A stretch of DNA of 64,000 nt from Neurospora intermedia (lineage: Eukaryota > Ascomycota > Sordariomycetes > Sordariales > Sordariaceae). Each line of letters starts with the position of its first letter. Positions within the stretch are counted from its first letter, which is position 1. A program made the position numbers and the translations under genes. Below the pieces are notes generated by a model. That model was not told the origin of the DNA. It ran no database searches and saw only the letters and a program-made list of their open reading frames with translations. Below are positions 36,408-48,417 of this stretch, in pieces. The stretch spans positions 1,612,001 to 1,676,000 of the forward strand of contig BTPP01000007.1 of NCBI GenBank assembly GCA_037102815.1, given 5' to 3'.

Positions 36408-37195
36408 TGTCCTGTATAAGCAGATATTAAAGTTCAACACATGGACAGCCTAAAGTAGATCCGATCAAGACGGCCTCGATATGCATGAAACGGAACAGCT
36501 ATGGATTGAAACAAAAGGGAATGTATTCTATTAACTTCTCTATATCTACATGGTGAGGCATTCGTTGTGGGTGGCTAGCAAGATTGGGATGGTTGCTGTG
36601 TTGATTCTCTATACGGGGTTCCATATATGATGCCAGCCTTCCAAAGCTGCAAACTAAACCGAAATACAGCACTTTTCGACTATGCAATGGTGCCATTATC
36701 GCGCTGATTTATTTCTAGCTAGTAGTATGGTTTTCCATTGACTTGCATGTATGTCATGGACTAGCACGCCATTAACCTCAGCTTATGGCAGGGCTGCTCC
36801 CTCTTTGCTCCTAGACGGTGATACCTTTCGCTTCACCTACGTCCGGGTATCCAAACACACTGCTGCTCTACCTCTCCCTTGGTCTCGGCCTTGACCTTTG
36901 ATCCCCCTCTCCCCGCTTTTAGAGCGCCTGAGCCTTAATATCCACCACCTATTAAAGGGACATCAAAACAGGGTATCTATCTATCCCATGCATACCCAGG
37001 TCCCCTGAAAACGCCCTCCCCTCCCACCCTTTCCCTCTCCATTAAAACACCGAGTTATAGGAACAAAGCAGTATTGTTACAGGTACAACAACCCTTTCCA
37101 CAATTGTGTGGGCTGAGGGGGGTTTGGTTGCTAGATCTTGCTCCATCTTATTCAAAGCAGTCGCAAGATGCCGAACCTCCACGTAAGCACACTAT
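36408..37195. other. convergent spacer, SDS23-like gene and INP1
   Basis: Nothing beyond expected 3' untranslated regions was seen. Confidence 0.6.
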
Positions 37196-39344
37196 TTAAT
37201 CCACTCCCATGCTCTGATTCCAATCGAACTGGGGATCGTCTTCTGGTCCTCCAATCCCGGCACCATCAAGCCTCGACCCATCGTTGGCTTTGAGAGCACC
37301 ACTTTGTCGAGCTGTGGGCTCATGAGGACCATGTGAGGAATCCGAAGTGCTGCCACCCTCGCCATCGTCGTGCTCGCCCTCCTCATCCGACTCCGGGAAA
37401 CTCCCCGCCATCTTCAAGCTCATCCCCCTTTCCCGCCCGCGCATATGCGGGGGCAGGTGGTCGTCATCATTGCTCACATGAGAGACACTCCACCTTCTCA
37501 CTGATGAAAACAGCGTTGTCGCTGCTGACGGTTTCCGTTGGGGGAAACTGCTGTTGTCCTCCGTCTCGTCCGAAATATCCCACTGCACGGGTATCCTCTC
37601 GCCTCCCTCGCCGGATCCCAGGACCGCGCCGCTCTTTTGTCCAGCGGTGATGCGCGCCGCAACGGTAAGCATGAGGCTCATCAAGTGTGTGGGAGGCGCC
37701 ATCAGGATTTCGAAGGATTTGTTTATGACCGTCATGGGTAGCTTGCGCACTACTTCGAGCTTGCTGGTAGAGGGCGCCCTTCGACGAGGGGCAAACAAAT
37801 CTGCAGCACGTGGTAGGGGTGAAAGCGCTCTCCTACTGGGGGATATGCTGCTGCTTGTTGTTGGGCGGCCGCGGATGAGAGAGCGACGACTGCTGACGGA
37901 GGGAGATCGGGAACGGGAAGTCGGTGATGCGTTGGGCGACGGAGTAACTAATATTAGTCCTGTTGTTGTTGGGCTACATGGAGAGTCAATGTCATGGGTA
38001 GACGAGGGAGCTGTGCCGTGAAATGTCGAGCTGGAGGTGGCGCTTCGATCAATTGCTACCGGGCTGGTATCCGATGTCTGGGAAATGTTAGATCGATTTG
38101 CCCTATCTAACGTAAGGGTTGATGAGTCTTCCGCTGGTTCGTTCCTCTTTCCAGGTGGACAGGAAGAGCCTGAAGGAGACGTTGGCTTGGACAGGGGTGG
38201 GGAAGGGGGGAAAATATAAGAGTTGCATGATCGTACACTGTAGAAAGAGTCGCGGGAGGTTACCGAAGAAAGTGATCCGGGTACTTCTGGCGCATGGCCG
38301 TCCAGTTGATATATGGATGGCTCAGTAGAGTGCGGTGCAGTGACCAACGTTAGCTGCGGGGGTGCGGCAACAGAATGACTAGTTTGCTGGCCGCTTGGTA
38401 TAAGAGGGGTCCTTGTGAAATTCCGCGAAGACAACGACTCTGGCTGCTGTGGTTCCTCCTCCGGCTGACTTGAGAGTGTAATATCGGGCACCGGAACGAT
38501 ATTATGCTCCTGTATTCTGAATAGATCATCGCTGGTGGGTAAGGTTGACTGGCTTGTGGTACCAGTCGCTCTTCTCTTGCGCACTCTGATGGTGTCATCT
38601 TTAGGCGGACCTCGGTGTACACGGGCAATCTGGGCGGGTATCGTAATCGCGCTGACCGGGGTGGGAATGATGGATTCACTGGATCTCCTCGCAGGAGTCC
38701 ACGGTTTCTTGATAACCGGCGTCTGCGGACGTTCGGGTAGCTCGACGGTAAAGGATCGCTGAAAAGGGCATTCAGTCTTTTCGAATTGTAGGATTTGGTC
38801 GAAAACCTCACGCAGAAGCTGCGCGCGTCGTACATCCTCCGGGTCGTCAACAGGCACCTCAATGCGCCAGTACTGGGGCCTCCGGATTTGTAGAATGAAT
38901 TTGCTCGAGTCCTCATCAACACACCAAGCCTGGCTTTTTGGAAATATCGGTTGGAGGGCAGAACCGCAGTTGAGGAAGGTTATCGAGCCAGGGGCACGGT
39001 ATATTCTGAAATGTCCTGTAATGTGATATTGTCAGAGTTCCGAAACCACACACGCTCCAGTTTACGGACATACCGACTGCAATGGTCCTCTCCAGATGGG
39101 AAGACCACGGCAGAGAGCCCGGCTCGACGCTGGTAGGGGTATTAGGAGGAGTGGGACCGAGGGTCGGGGGCCGGTTCCCAGCAGTAAAGGATGTGATTTT
39201 GACGGAAGGGTGACTGTAGAGCGTATCGACTAGGGCATGGTTTGTTTCCCCTGCTGATGTAGACGGTCTTTGGATCTGAGAGCCTATAGGAGCCGTAAAG
39301 TTGCGGCGCGGAGCCGTATCGGCGAAGGGATTCGAGAACTCCAT
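37196..39344 (-). CDS. inp1: INP1-like peroxisome inheritance protein
   Basis: Two exons, 39344..39074 and 39015..37196 (58-nt intron, GTATGT donor), giving 696 residues. The N-terminal region reads RRNFTAPIG, then LPWSSHLERTIAVG, then after the junction HFRIYRAPGSITFLNCGSALQ, KSQAWCVDEDS, and later CPFQRSFTVELPERPQTP. This is the conserved PH-like core of fungal Inp1 homologues. Yeast Inp1 tethers peroxisomes to the mother-cell cortex by binding Pex3 and the plasma membrane, so a role in peroxisome positioning is inferred. The remaining 450 residues are Ser/Thr/Pro-rich and probably disordered, with a short hydrophobic patch (LMSLMLTVAARITAG). The start at 39344 (MEFSNPFADT) is preferred over an upstream non-ATG extension. 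Confidence 0.85.
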
Positions 39345-40434
39345 TGTTCGCAGCTCTATGATGTCGCGGAGAGCATCGTGACGCAGAGGAAAGACGGCTA
39401 GACTCAGCACATGGAGAAGCTGCGGTCGAAGAGAAATCGGACAATATTATATGGTACTGGTCGTCGGCGCGTGGGTGGTGTTTCCGGTCAGAGCGAGTCG
39501 CTGAGGCTGTCACAAAATGGCACGATTTAGTTCTCGATGTCTGGCCAGCCGACGTCACAGTGCTACGCTGGGTCAACGCGAAGCGCTCAGCGTCGTCGCT
39601 GGGTGGTAATGGCTTGCAGGTAGGTTTCGGAAAGCAACGATATCAACTCCAACTGGTTGAAGAGAGCAAGATGGGAGTCTTGACATAGGAGAGTCTAGGG
39701 GCGGCGGAAATCGTGGGAAAGAATTATTTCGATAAATTGGACGGTGACAGTGTTTGCACCAGTGCTAGACTAGACACTAGTCTTGTAGTAGTATCCACGT
39801 AGGGAAGACGCAGCGGGCATAGGTCGGCAGGCCGGACGCTAACGCAAGGGGGAATTTAAATAATTGGAGGGACCCGCTGACTAACAGACAAAAGCCGATT
39901 CTCGGGCTGTTTCTATCCGTTCGCTCTTTTCATAATGTCAAAGCAGTACAGTACCTAGCAATGCGCTTCGTGTCCCGTCCGGTCGGGTCATCCGCTCGTT
40001 GGCGTTTATCGCGCTTGATGAGGTTTACCATACCTAGTCATTACTACCAGATCCCACGGCGGTTGTTAGGTTGTGTACAATGTAGATATCCATCTGCCAC
40101 CACTCCGTGAAGCCTGTCCTTAACAAAGCCAGGGGAAACAGTGTATGCCGTGCGGATAACGTCTTTTTTTGGCTTAGCGCAACGTCGCCGGAGCCTCTGA
40201 GCACGGTCCACAAAGCGGGCACGGTGGGCTGTTGACATCATATTTTGGCATGTGCAAAGACCGGGGCTCGAGGTGTCAGCTCTTCCCGTCGCGCAGTCCC
40301 AGGTCCTCCCCTCCACCCGGCGTTTGTCGCAATCATTTTCATCCGATCTAAACATTTCAAACAACTTCACTCAGTCATCGTTCACACGAACGGGAAACAT
40401 CCATCTATCTACACTCGATAGTCCATCGATCGCC
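39345..40434. other. divergent promoter region between INP1 and the UsgS-like gene
   Basis: No supported gene; frames here are short and unlike known proteins. Confidence 0.55.
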
Positions 40435-41868
40435 ATGGCTACCGCCGACAGGCTCGAGAGGCGGCAGTCCTTCGACGTTGTAGCCGAACAAGTAAAACGA
40501 AAGTTCGACATCTCCCACTTCGACCTCAATGCCATTATCAGAGGTGCCCAGCTGACGCTTGTTGGTGGTATGTTATAATCCCGTGGTGCGCCTGTCTCCC
40601 GGGCCTGCCCACATTGCCTACCTAGGTACTGACATCTTGCGCCTACATAGCCCAACGAGCGCTGCAGAATCCCGGCATCTTCACCTCACGACACTACAAA
40701 CAGGCCGCCCTTGCTGTAGCTGCTGGCATTCTCATCCGCTTGCTCATATCCATACCTGTATGGAATTCCTCTCTCTCCGCCTATATAGGTAGCTTGCGTA
40801 TCCCTGTTTATTCTGACACTTCCTTTTATAGATCATCGGCATCAGGGTCCTACTCTGGTTCCTGTCCTTTGGGATCGATCTACGCAATGCTACCTGGGAC
40901 GACAAGTTAGTGGGTGGGTTGGGCTTCGTTGAGGAACATGTTCTCCAAGCCCCCCTGTTTTTCATGAGTTTGATGCGATATGTCACTCCCACGTTGGATG
41001 ATCTGTATGTTCCCATATGGCGTACTTCCACTTCTCAGGAGAGTCTGTTAACCAGTTGCTCCATAGATTCATGGACTCAATCCGATGGGTTGACACGACC
41101 TATGTCAACAAGCATAAGCATGACGAGGATCCTAGCAAGCTCCGACCCATGTACTACCCGAACCTGCGCCAGTACTCGGTCAGAGACGGCACCACGAACT
41201 CGACGAGCACCGCTGAGAATATCTCCATGTTTATCTACCGGTTCGCCAGGAAAGGCGCCATTTCGCTCGCCGTCTTTGCGGCCTCATATCTGCCTTATGT
41301 TGGCCGTTTCGTCCTTCCGGCAGCCAGTTTTTGGACTTTCAACAGGGCAGTAGGTCTTGGCCCTGCCTCCGTCATCTTCGGCACCGGCATCCTCCTGCCC
41401 AGGAGGTACCTCGTTATCTTCCTGCAGAGCTACTTTTCCTCAAGGAGTCTTGTGAGGGAGCTGTTGGAGCCGTATTTTGCCAGAATCCGGTTCACTAGTG
41501 AGCAAAAGAGAAAGTGGTTCCGGAGCCGTGAAGGTCTCCTGTTTGGGTTCGGTATTGGATTCTACATACTACTCCGTGTTCCTCTTCTTGGAGTCTTGAT
41601 TTATGGCATTGCTGAAGCTGTGAGTTGTCCCACCTCAAGCCTAGTCATGTATAGTGCTAATTCGATGATACAGAGCGCCGCCTATCTGATCACCAAGGTA
41701 TCCGACCCGCCTCCGCCGCCATCAGAGTTCAGCGGGTTCGCCGAGAGCCAACTCGAATGGAGGAACAAGCAGAAGTTCCTCAACTTGTCGTTGGCAAACA
41801 TGGACAGCATCCATGATAAACCGCCTCCGTATTCGATCCATGACCCGAACCCTAAGACGGAACTCTGA
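40435..41868 (+). CDS. UsgS-like multi-pass membrane protein
   Basis: Five exons: 40435..40567, 40651..40757, 40832..41004, 41067..41619 and 41674..41868, giving 386 residues. After a charged N-terminus (FDLNAIIRGAQLTLVG) come hydrophobic stretches at about 60-95, 110-130, 215-265 and 315-345, with the pattern QNPGIFTSRHYKQAALAVAAG. This matches a fungal family annotated as transmembrane protein UsgS, of unknown biochemical role, so I give no function. The C-terminus is soluble and Pro-rich (PPPYSIHD). All four introns are 54-83 nt with standard ends, and every junction keeps the frame. The promoter is shared head-to-head with INP1. Confidence 0.82.
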
Positions 41869-42377
41869 TTTGTATCTTGGCGCCTTTGCCAGGACCCACA
41901 CCTAACACCACTGGCGTAAGTTAGCATATGAAACTACAAAAGCGACTCCAGATCCTATACATCACAGCCTGCCTAAGCATAAGTTGAATTGTATCATTAC
42001 ATAGATTATTATTCCTTCTTGTCATCTTGAGAGTGCACGTAGTCGAATTTCGCCAAGTAACGATGTAAGAAACAGTAGACAACACATTCTTTGTAGGCCT
42101 ATAAAGGGATTCCATGACAAAAAGCATATACTCACATGTTCATGGATCCATAGATAGGCCAAGACTATTACGACTCGCGCAATATCTGAAGGTCTGAATG
42201 TCTCTATCGCGATGCATCTTCCCTATCTTATCGCAAATTGCCGTCCATAGTAAGTGCCGGGACAGGACGGGAGTAGCTCGGCTTGGATTGAGGGGCGAGC
42301 GGGGCACTCTTCGAGGTCGGGAACAACGCGGGTGTCATTCGGGATATGATAAGGTCATCGACGTTTACTTATCTCCA
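41869..42377. other. spacer after the UsgS-like gene
   Basis: No clear feature except a possible donor (GTAAGT at 42250) for the small gene candidate that follows. Confidence 0.45.
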
Positions 42378-42599
42378 ATGGACTCTCCTTTGGCTCGATC
42401 CAACAATATTGGTGACACCAATCGCCCTTTAAGATTTGGTAATTGCGAGCATACTAATCCGGCCGATCAGCGTTTCCAAGAGGAACTATCGAAACTGCTG
42501 AGATATCATCTGGAAGCCAAGTACCGCACCGATATCGCCAACAAGATGCGGGGGTTTAGCCAGGAAATCGTTTATGACCTTCGGAGCCATTGGCGATGA
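42378..42599 (+). CDS. small candidate gene or terminal exon, unknown
   Basis: A 73-codon frame from an ATG, ending in a helical, charged, coding-like segment (FQEELSKLLRYHLEAKY, then GFSQEIVYDLRSHW). A very good branch site and acceptor (TACTAAT then GATCAG at 42470) sits just before that segment, so the coding part may instead be a last exon beginning at 42471 with an unmapped upstream exon. No family is recognised. It lies between two plus-strand genes. It could be chance. Confidence 0.28.
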   Translation: MDSPLARSNNIGDTNRPLRFGNCEHTNPADQRFQEELSKLLRYHLEAKYRTDIANKMRGFSQEIVYDLRSHWR

Positions 42600-42830
42600 T
42601 ACATGGGTAGGTGATTATGCGAGAGAAGAGGTATAAGATTGTACATATAAATACGACATCCTCTCTACGGGATATCAGCTTACCTTTTGTCACCTGCTTC
42701 AAATTCTGCCCTTAAATCTCATCTTCAACATCGGGTTCCCTGCGAGCACTTTATGCCAGATACTGACTCGTCACTCTCCACTGTACTTCACAATTTTCAG
42801 TCAGAAACAACAAGGAAACAGATAGACAAT
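42600..42830. promoter_or_regulatory. leader and promoter of the formamidase gene
   Basis: A short 230-nt gap with an A/C-rich leader directly before the start codon; no specific site is assigned. Confidence 0.3.
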
Positions 42831-44432
42831 ATGGGCAAAACCGAGATCCGAACCGTCTGCAAAGTCGACTTTGACAAGCCCGCCTCCGAACAGCCTCAAC
42901 TTCATGTTAGTGATTCCCTCTCTTTCTATCCAAACCTTGTCAGACAAGTCAAGATCCAAAAACTGACAAAACCGTTCTACCCTCTTTCCGCCCTTACAGA
43001 ACAGGTGGCATCCAGACATCCCGTTCGCCGGGTCCATCAAGGACGGCGAAACCGTGAAGATCGAGTGCGTCGACTGGACAGGCGGACAAATCGGCAACAA
43101 TGATTCGGCAGACGACATGAAGAACGTCGATCTGACCAAGATTCATTACCTTTCTGGCCCCTTTGAGGTCGAGGGCGCCCAGCCGGGCGACTTGTTGCTG
43201 GTAGAGATCATGGATGTGCAGCCGTTCCAGGACCGGCCCTGGGGCTTTACGGGTATCTTTGATAAGGCGAATGGGGTATGCTCCTCTTTCTTTCTCTCTT
43301 TTTCCTTCCCCTTTGGTGTTGGTGGTGGAAGTAAAACTGTTTGCTGACTGAGAGAGTGGCACAGGGCGGCTTCCTAGACGAAATCTACCCCTCAGCGGCC
43401 AAGGCCATCTGGGACTTTGAGGGCATCTACGCCACCTCGCGCCACATCCCCGGCGTCAAGTTCGCCGGCTTGATCCACCCGGGCATCGTCGGTTGCGCTC
43501 CCTCGGCCGAGGTGTTGGCCACGTGGAACAAGCGTGAGGGCGAGCTGGTGGCTGCCAACAAGCTCGCCGATCGCGACGTGGCTCATCTGCCGCAGCCCAT
43601 CAACACGCACGCCGGCGCGGCCAGCAAGGAAATTGCTGAAAAAGTGGCCAAGGAGGGTGCGAGAACGGTCCCCGGACGGCCGGAGCATGGAGGAAACTGC
43701 GACATCAAGAACTTGAGCAGGGGATCCAAGGTGTACCTCCCCGTCCATGTGCCCGGGGCCAAGTTCAGTGTGGGTGATTTGCACTTCTCGCAGGGTGATG
43801 GCGAGATTTCGTTCTGTGGCGCTATTGAGATGGACGGCGTGATCACTATTAACTTCAAGGTGATCAAGAACGGGGTGGAGGGTATGGGGCTCAAGAGCCC
43901 CATTTACATCCCGGGTCCGGTCGAGCCTAGCTTTGGACCAGGCAGGTATATCTACTTTGAGGGTTTCTCGGTTGATGAGCATGGGAAGCAGCGTACGTTT
44001 TTGTCCTCCCCGCCCCTTCAACTATCCTATCCCAGTCCCATTACCGTCATCAGACTTCGATACTGACTACGCATGCTTTCAACAGATTACATGGACGTAA
44101 CAGTCGCCTATCGCCAGACCGTCCTGCGCTGCATCGAGTACCTCCGCCGCTTTGGCTACTCCGACTACCAGATCTACCTGCTGCTATCGTGCGCGCCCAT
44201 CCAGGGCCACGTGGCCGGCATCGTGGATGTGCCCAACGCCTGCACAACGCTCGGTCTGCCAATGGACATCTTTGACTTTGACATCTCCCCCGCCGCGGCG
44301 CTCAAGGCCGGAGAGACCAAGAGAGATCTCGGTACATGTGCGTTCGAGACGGGCGTTACTGAGGGGAAGGTCACAAACGGAGGAAAAAACAGTCAAATTA
44401 GCTTTGGTGGTGGGTTGACTTATAAGGAGTAG
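42831..44432 (+). CDS. formamidase (acetamidase/formamidase family)
   Basis: Four exons: 42831..42905, 43000..43275, 43365..43992 and 44086..44432, giving 441 residues, slightly longer than the usual 400-415. The family core is plain: NRWHPDIPF, GETVKIECVDWTGGQ, GDLLLVEIMDVQP, HPGIVGCAPS, HGGNCDIKNL and GDGEISFCGAIEMDG, then YMDVTVAYRQT and a C-terminal IVDVPNACTTLGLPMDIFDFD. These enzymes hydrolyse formamide (EC 3.5.1.49) to formate and ammonia, so the protein probably serves nitrogen scavenging in the cytosol. All three introns are 89-94 nt and the frame holds across each. The stop is TAG, followed within four codons by another in-frame TAG. Confidence 0.93.
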
Positions 44433-44676
44433 AGGAGGAGGTAGGGGAGTGGTGTGAGAGAAGTTTTGGTTGTAGGATAGGTAAGCATATGTACTAGTTG
44501 ATGAAAATGAGTTGGTGAATTTTAGTTGGAGCGCATTTTCCGAACGACGATTTCATGTTCCATGGCTTCTGAAAGACGAGTCGTGGATTAGGGTGTAAGT
44601 ATACACATGATGATTGAAACGAAACAAAGTCACGACCAGATCTTTGTGGAAAGTGCAAAGCGGGCGAGAAGAAAGA

Positions 44677-44710
<34 letters not shown>

Positions 44711-46473
44711 AAAAAGAAAAAAAAGAAAGAAAAGAAAGATAACCGCCAGAAACCGTGGGGGAAAGACGCAGATGAAACGCAAAGAAGAAGGTACATTCAT
44801 TATGTACCGTAGTTCCTGTCTCCACGATCTTCGCTAGCGCCCGAAGGGAACCCATTTCGTCGAACGTGTGGACATTTGACAGAAGAAAGTGGGGATTGAT
44901 TGACTACTGCAGGGAGGGGAGGGATCAGATGTTTTGAGAATGCGGAAGCCTGGAGTTGTCCATGTGCGACCGACATTCATTCCTCTTGTCCTCCTGTGTA
45001 TGTAGGTACTCGACGACATTTCCCATTTCCTGGACCTGGCCATCTTCCAAAAGTCAATTTGTAATCATCCTACCGACTGTAGATCTCTACATCACTGAAA
45101 CTCGTCTCGAACTGCTTGACTGTTACTGAAGGAAACTACTATACTATAGACATCAGTCTGCCCTCTTCAGCCCTGCCGATACGGCAGTCCACGTGCCTAT
45201 TTACACTACGCAGGGGAGACACGAATTTCCAGACGAGGACATGACATCAGGGATACTGCACTATTTGTACTGATACTATGTAGTCTCTCGCATCTTTATT
45301 GCCTTTGAATGCAAGACATGGTACCTATCAAGCTACCCGACGGCGAGAAGGCGCAGCTTCAAATTAAGCCTTTCTTTCGTCTGTGTCTCAAAATGCGGGA
45401 GCACCACCGCTGGACACTCCAATGGACACCAATGGACACTTGACTGGACTGACTGGTGGAGGCGAATGGGGCTACCTAGGCAACACAATTCTCTACGCTT
45501 TGATACGCCCACCATTCGGCCCAGGTCCGGTCCCGCCCTTTCATCCATTGTTACGTAGGTAGTACAAGTAATGAAACAATGAAACATGATGATTTCTACC
45601 AAACGCCCGATGGCCCACTAAGGAAGGCCGTGTGCGCCCGCCGCTTGGCTTGGTTTCCTGCCGAAGAAAGATGGTGATTTGATCTCGGTCGACTACATAC
45701 CTCAATTCATGACAGTCAAACTGCCCTCGGAGAAAGACAGTGCTTACTCACAATAGTTAGGCTCAGGATGACATGACGGTTGTTATGTTTCCTAAGATGT
45801 GCTGCCATCCCCTTCTTTCTTTCCTTGATTTTTTTTTCTGTGTTGGGCGTGGATATTTAGGCTTCATGCAGACTCAAACGTGGATCGAGAGAGGGGGGTG
45901 GCAGTGAAATGACATGGTAACAACGGACAAATCCGGGGTCTTCTCTTCTTCCTTTTGCGAGTGTGAGATGTGATGGGTAAGAATAGAGGTGATGATAAGA
46001 GAAAATCCTAGAAAAAAAACATTCTTGAAATAGGAAAAGAAAGCAAGGGAAAAGAAGACGAAGAAGAAGAAGAAGAAGTAGTAGTAGAAGGCCGCATCAT
46101 TTTTTCTTGACTAAGCGCAAAAAAGAACATGATATTGCACTCTCCCGGATCTAGCTACTATTTCCCAGTACAGCTTCGGATTTACACGGTCCCTTGCGTT
46201 GACGACCGTGTGAAAAAGTGTCCAGAAAGAAAATACCAATAAAGGTGTAAAGGACAGCAGGAAAAAGAAATATGCCAAAACGCCTAACCATGAATAACCA
46301 TCTGTGATTACAGCCAGATTTTTTCCCCCACTACACATGCTCCAAGGCCCGAGCATATCTCCATCTGTAATACTTGAGTATGCCCTAAGCATTTACTCCG
46401 TAAAAAGGCTATGTTCCTGCATTGCTCTGGCCGTCAACGGACCCCTCAGGAAGACACGTAGAAACACAAAATA
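44433..46473. other. convergent spacer between formamidase and an unknown gene
   Basis: No supported gene in 2 kb. It holds a 24-A run (44676-44699) within a longer purine tract, and a GAA array near 46,058-46,078. Confidence 0.55.
44676..44735 (+). repeat. poly-A and purine-rich tract
   Basis: 24 adenines followed by a mixed A/G stretch, about 250 nt past the formamidase stop. Confidence 0.9.
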
Positions 46474-47679
46474 TCATCCACACAAATCCCTGGTAGTTAG
46501 CAACAACTCCTCCGACCTTGTCGACATCGAACGGTGAAGCGAATGGTGAGACTGTGGTGAATTAAAGGCTAGCGTCGAGTACTCGGAAAGAGGCGAAACA
46601 ATGTCGCATGCAGCGATACTGGGCATCGTACCGGGTATCTCCTCCCGCGGTGGCGTATTGTTGCTGTTCGCTACCGCCCAGCCGAGTGATCTTGCGGAGA
46701 TCATTTTGTCGAGGGATGGCGGTTCTTCGTTTGGAGCTGGTAAGATCATGCTTCGACGTTGCCCTTGATTCCACCACTGGTTCTCAAAGCCGTTGTCCAC
46801 TGTCACCATTGCTGCTGATAGTTCCTCTAGATCTCGTACACTGCCCGGCTCGAAATCTTCGCAATCTTGTAATTTGCTTGGTCCAGGCGAGAAAACAGAG
46901 ATGCCTGTGACAGGGCTAGCTTCGTAGATGGACGCTTCGTTATCCGGATGGAAACTAGGTATGCTGTGCTGACGGTGATGGCCCGATGGGTGTTCGGAGA
47001 CATCATCGTTCTGTGAACCCGCCCCGGTTTCAAAAACCGTTGGTGATGACCATGGCATACCGGCCTCTCCAAGACGAAACCGATTTGGGGCCGCTGGTAG
47101 GGCTTTCCAAACATCCGACGGAGTACGTGGGGACAGCTCTGAAATTGAATTCGATGGTCCCACCGCTTCTCCCCCCGTCAATCCTACACCCCAGGGGTTA
47201 TCACCGGTGGGTGGTGGTGCCGATTGACCCCTCTCCCCAGCAGGTCTCGACCCGGACCGGGACCGTCGTTGCTGCTGCCGGGGTGGCGTTGATGGTTGAG
47301 CTGAACCATAATATCCGGGTACTTGATAGTACTCCTGCATTTGGTGATGGGGACCAAGACGAGTGCCCGGTATCGAAGCAACAGGGTCGATCTGTGAAAG
47401 TGGACGAGCAGCTTTCCGGCTTTCTCGGGTCCTCGATTGCCTTTGCTCGAAATCGTGGACGGCGGCTAGGTAAGTGGGATCAGGGGCGGACATTTGACGG
47501 GGAAGCTTGGGACCCGGACATTGCTCTTTCTCGCGTACCGCCTTTGATCCTCTGGATCCATATGTCACTTCATGGTGCTTGTGTTGTTTCTTTGAAGTCC
47601 ATGAGATGCCAACCTCCAGGTGAACATAGATATGCGGTCCTCGGCGTTCGCGGTACGATGGTGATGAAGGTGGATCCAT
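46474..47679 (-). CDS. hypothetical Ser/Pro-rich protein
   Basis: A single exon of 401 codons from an ATG (MDPPSSPSYRERRGPHIYVHLEVG). I recognise no domain. The chain is rich in Ser, Pro, Gln and Arg, with scattered aromatic/acidic patches such as KALPAAPNRFRLGEAGMPWSS and DNEASIYEASPVTGISVFS, a composition typical of disordered fungal regulatory or scaffold proteins. There is no signal peptide or membrane span. A coding-like stretch in the same register lies upstream (47833-48417) and may belong to it. The converging gene downstream is formamidase. Confidence 0.65.
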   Translation of the reverse strand: MDPPSSPSYRERRGPHIYVHLEVGISWTSKKQHKHHEVTYGSRGSKAVREKEQCPGPKLPRQMSAPDPTYLAAVHDFEQRQSRTRESRKAARPLSQIDPVASIPGTRLGPHHQMQEYYQVPGYYGSAQPSTPPRQQQRRSRSGSRPAGERGQSAPPPTGDNPWGVGLTGGEAVGPSNSISELSPRTPSDVWKALPAAPNRFRLGEAGMPWSSPTVFETGAGSQNDDVSEHPSGHHRQHSIPSFHPDNEASIYEASPVTGISVFSPGPSKLQDCEDFEPGSVRDLEELSAAMVTVDNGFENQWWNQGQRRSMILPAPNEEPPSLDKMISARSLGWAVANSNNTPPREEIPGTMPSIAACDIVSPLSEYSTLAFNSPQSHHSLHRSMSTRSEELLLTTRDLCG

Positions 47680-47832
47680 GATGTTGTCCAGACCTTGGGG
47701 AACTGTACCAGATAGTGAAGCAGTGTGATTGACGATGAATTCAAGATATGGGGAGGATATTAGAATATGTGTAATGAAGTGATTAAAGCCTCAGCAAGCG
47801 TCGTTGAAGCGGGGGTAAGGGGGTGGGTGAGT

Positions 47833-48417
47833 TTAAAGAATGGGAGGAGGAGCAAAGCTAACGCCAGCGGCAGGTCGGCTAAGCCGCCCGCGACTCACAA
47901 ATACAACAAAGAAGGTTTCTGTTGGGTTGGTGCCGTGAACCCGATTTAGTCTCCTGTAATAATCAAGAAGCGCTCCGGGAACAACGGGCAGGCGGCGGTC
48001 AGGGCAAGGATTTGTCAATGGGCCAGGGACAAAAGTCCATCCATCTGTATTCTCAAAGTATGGCTGTGGGGAGTAGTGTAATCCAGATCTAGTTGCATGC
48101 ACCGCCCAGATCCCGTAAGATGGAACGGAGCTAGAAAAAGCGGCAGCCTAGACTAGCGATGTGGATGTCGGACAATTCCCGGATGACCGAACACTCCTTG
48201 TTGCCGCGTCCGAGCGGACGGGTCCAATAGTATCGGGCAATTGTTGCACTTTTTCTTTCTTTTCTTGCTGTTCCTGGATCAAGACTTGGATGTCGAAAGC
48301 TTCTTTGTTGCGGTGTCGCCGTGTGCTCCCCAAAAGACTTTGCCGTCCTGGTGATAGATAGTACGCGCTACCTGGTTTCGCAGGAGACAGCCAACTGGAG
48401 CTCCTCGGCCTGGTCAA
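47833..48417 (-). pseudogene. coding-like frame broken by one TAG, unknown product
   Basis: Read from 48417 downwards, 89 codons (basic and Gln/Lys-rich, for example FDIQVLIQEQQEKKEK) end in a TAG at 48150..48148. The same frame then stays open for 104 more codons, including PQPYFENTDGWTFVPGPL and RRLPVVPGALLDYYRRLN, which look like real protein. An acceptor-like CACAG precedes 48417. A weak-donor intron (GTCATC ... TTTTTCTAG, about 57 nt) would remove the TAG, so this may be an intact exon pair rather than a broken gene. No start codon is evident. It may be the 5' part of the gene at 46474-47679. Confidence 0.35.
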
